The notes below the pieces were generated by a model. That model searched no databases. It was given only the letters and a program-made list of their open reading frames with translations, and was not told the origin of the DNA. A DNA stretch of 64,000 nt from assembly GCA_021234155.1 (NCBI GenBank), contig JAJEKV010000100.1, forward strand, positions 2,146,116-2,210,115. Direction: 5' to 3'. Each line of letters starts with the position of its first letter. Position 1 is the stretch's first letter. This stretch comes from Isoetes taiwanensis. Lineage: Eukaryota > Streptophyta > Lycopodiopsida > Isoetales > Isoetaceae. Below, piece by piece: positions 61,331 to 64,000 of this stretch. Made by a program: the position numbers and the translations under genes.

Positions 61331-64000
61331 GCAAACCCATGCATAAAAATCTCAAAACTACCATAAATAGCATAACCTACCATAAGCCACAATGTACAAT
61401 TACTAGCCCTAATTTTGCATGAACTAACATTATGGGAGCTAGATAGCACTTAAATGTTGAATTTATAACTTATAATTAGCATGGTTTATAGAATACTAAA
61501 TTTATTTTATGATATCCCCCTCTTCAATTTAATCACCTTATCATCGGCCTTGTACTTTTGACTATCTTTTGAATGGCGCTTCTCTAAATCGAGGTTTGTG
61601 CACCGCTAGAAATGCCCAATTTCTTGAAGAAGTCAGGTGCTTCGTTTTGGGCCGTATGACTCTCTTGGCTTCAAGTCGAAGGTGGCTTGTCAAGGCTACA
61701 TCTTGATCTACCGCTTTTTGATGAACTTTGGGAAATTTCTCGCTTATAGCGTTATGAATTGTAAACCGGCCCATCACCGCAAGTATTCCTCATATACTTC
61801 CTTCTTTTCCCCGCCCGATATCATGCTTCAACTTGAAGGGGTTCTTCCTCGCCACATAAATCTTCGCCGATTTATACGCCTTTTGGCCATACTAGGATTG
61901 GTAGCCTTGCCGCTTGTTTTTCTCGGCCTCCTCCTCATGTTAGTACTTTTACCTCGCTCTTGTATTATCGCCTCGCAAGTAGATCGTCTCCGGCTTTTGT
62001 GCACTTTTCCAGGTCCTCCTCCCCTTCTCTTACCTCCTATCCTTTGGTGTGCTTGTTCCTCTACCTCCTTGGTTTGCTCTCCTCAAGCTCCTCTTGGGCC
62101 ACTTCTTCTTGTGAAGATGCCGACCCCATTCCCCTCGAGGAACTTCCCCAAGCATTGAGGTTTTGGTCCACCATGGTGTCAAGGGGGGTTGTTGGGTAAA
62201 TTGAGCTACTAGAGTCTCAAGGTCCCATTTGTGTCACTTTCGAGTGAAACTTGCTTATTCGTGCACTCCCCGACGCCTAGAAAATTTCCCTTAGAATTCA
62301 CTTACAATAGGAAAGGGCTCGAGGATAGAATCTTGAAAGATCTAAGGATTGGGGTACTTTTCAAGAGATTTTAGCGGCCATCCCTTTTTTTTTTTTTGAA
62401 TATATTATAAGTAAGGGTTATTAATTAAAGTACTTTTTCTAATTACTTAACTATCTTTCAAAATTTTCCTATTTAGTTTGGGCCAAATATTGGTGATCGC
62501 ACCATTTTCTTTGCAAGCTTCCTATTGAGCCACTCTTTCGCTCAATTTCCACTTGTAAAATGAGCCTCATGAACAACTTTGAGCTCAAATTTACTAGAAA
62601 GTTTGTTTTGACTCTCTATTCAAAATTAGTTTATCCTAACAACAAGATTTGACTTGCTAATGACATTCTAACGATGGAAGAAAAAAAAATTCTCCCAATT
62701 TTCGAGGTTCATATTGGGGTTTTACCCCAAATTTTCTAGTTAGCTACTTAGAAAAATGGTCAAGGCTTGATCTTGGTCAACCAAGATCATTGCTCGATAC
62801 TATTGTGGCGCCCTTATGCCAAAGTTGTTGTCGTGCACGCTTAGTACAAAGACGGTATTATAATGCGACTTAACATATTAATACCGTATGCATACCTCTC
62901 ATTTAAAAAGTACTTTTAAATATGTTTTTGGAATTATAAAATACTTATTAAATACGTAAAATACGTGACTTTACGTGACAAAGACATTAAGTACTTCCTT
63001 TAATTTCTTAGAACTATTATTCTTTATATACAGCTTGAAATAGTTGCAATAACAACTAGAAGAACTTCAAGTTTTAAATAATGAAGGTAATAAATTACTC
63101 TAGAAAAATTAAGTATTTCAAAGTTTTCAATCCAAAATATATCTATTTAAGAGTTATATAATCTAGTTTGCAATCTACACCTACGTAAAAAACGCTAAGC
63201 AATTGTTGCTCATTTATTGCATTCGGTTATTAATCACATCGACCTCCGCGATTTCTTTCCGGCATGAATGCAAACCAAAATATTAAGGAGAAGGTCCGCC
63301 TCCCGCCATGACAAAACACGGAGAAAAGTGGGTCTCAGATCTCCATCTCCATTCCGATTCGGGCTGCTATGGTAAGAAGAAAGAGGGGAAAACATGAGGT
63401 TTTAAGTTTTTATTTGCAAAAAGATTGTTTTTTTTTTTTCTAAACTACAATTCCATAATTTCTAATGTCTAAAGTCTCCTAATGTGTTTTTTACTCCTAT
63501 TCTATAATATATAATAATGTATTTTTCCTAATGTATAATTTTACCAATTCTATTGGTCTAATGTCATTTGACGCTTTTTATATAAAAGTGCGATTACACG
63601 CATCGTATGTATTAATACGTTAAGTACTATATTAATAAAACAAGAGCTCAATTTGACCTGTCAACTTATAGGTATAGTACGTATAGTACTGTGGGGAAAG
63701 TATGGGACGTACGTAAACATAAAATACGGGTACGTAAACAACATCGCTTGGCGCTTATATACCAAGCAGCCCCAGATACAACGAAGGACCTTCCCATCCA
63801 ACGGCTACACATCGATGGGCCCTCCCCTCTAACTTGTGTCTAGGGTGACCAGACTATCGAGTAGAGGACACAGAGGTGTCATTCCGTCCCGTCCTCTAGG
63901 GGTCCCTATATCAACGGAAGCAAAACATATAAACATAAGCACTAGCAATAACATAACAACAATAAACTACCCCATAGAATAGTGGTAATCCATCCATCCA
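61331..64000. other. AT-rich end region, no gene recognised
   Basis: A frame at 61637-62158 is open for 173 codons but looks low-complexity (Leu/Pro/Ser from CT-rich DNA) and matches no family I know. From 62800 to 63900 there are short palindromes (GTACGTATAGTAC near 63677), a TATA-like CTTATATACC near 63754 and a GC-richer tail. This could be regulatory DNA of an LTR element starting near the window edge, but no LTR pair or primer-binding site is visible. Confidence 0.3.

Noticed and set aside
61637-62158. Hydrophobic open frame of 173 codons
   Set aside because: Composition follows from CT-rich DNA, there is no start context or family, and it lies in a repeat-rich region.
62800-63900. LTR of a retrotransposon
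   Set aside because: TATA-like sequence and short palindromes are suggestive, but no second LTR, primer-binding site or polypurine tract is visible in the window.

Overview
This is a nuclear window from a large, repeat-rich plant genome. The evidence is canonical GT-AG introns, a plant-type C2 plus class 3 lipase gene with about 19 exons, a PPR (PLS-type) fragment, DUF4283/CCHC L1 elements, a MULE zinc knuckle, MITEs and a TKL/Raf-like kinase exon. The mixture of plant L1 with coiled-coil/RRM LINEs would suit a fern or other seed-free vascular plant, but the sequence alone does not prove this. No bacterial, organellar, rRNA, tRNA or CRISPR feature was seen.

Layout. 0-0.55 kb: two exons of an unrecognised plus-strand gene. 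1.95-10.8 kb (minus): a broken plant L1 whose ORF1 carries three head-to-tail copies of an 827-bp block, and whose ORF1 and ORF2 are separated by a PPR gene fragment. 11.2-11.9 kb: a MULE transposase tail and an EF-hand (calmodulin-like) fragment. 12.39-26.20 kb (plus): the main host gene, a C2-domain class 3 (triacylglycerol) lipase. One of its introns holds a nearly complete LINE of another type in antisense (14.38-19.0 kb), and another holds a foldback MITE. The lipase frame is broken at two places.

26.0-38.0 kb and 50.9-60.6 kb are two copies of one large segment. The first about 7.6 kb is duplicated in direct orientation, and the next about 2.6 kb (with a kinase C-terminal exon) is present in inverted orientation in the second copy. 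Between them lie a third LINE in plus orientation with a monomer-type 5' repeat array (38.0-43.7 kb), weakly coding DNA, a short ORF1-only LINE derivative (47.0-47.7 kb), and parts of an unrecognised minus-strand gene (49.3-50.2 kb). 60.7-64.0 kb is a degenerate tandem array followed by AT-rich DNA without a recognised gene.

How it fits together. One host gene is clear (the lipase). The rest is mostly mobile-element history. The three LINE-type elements at 14.4, 43.7 and 47.7 kb share a 3'-end hairpin followed by a different microsatellite tail each. The strongest candidates for something undescribed are the in-frame C-terminal tail with PCNA-interacting (PIP-box) motifs on the ORF2 of the 14.4-19 kb LINE, the ORF1-only element resembling mammalian HAL1, and the ordered monomer repeats in front of the 38.8 kb LINE.
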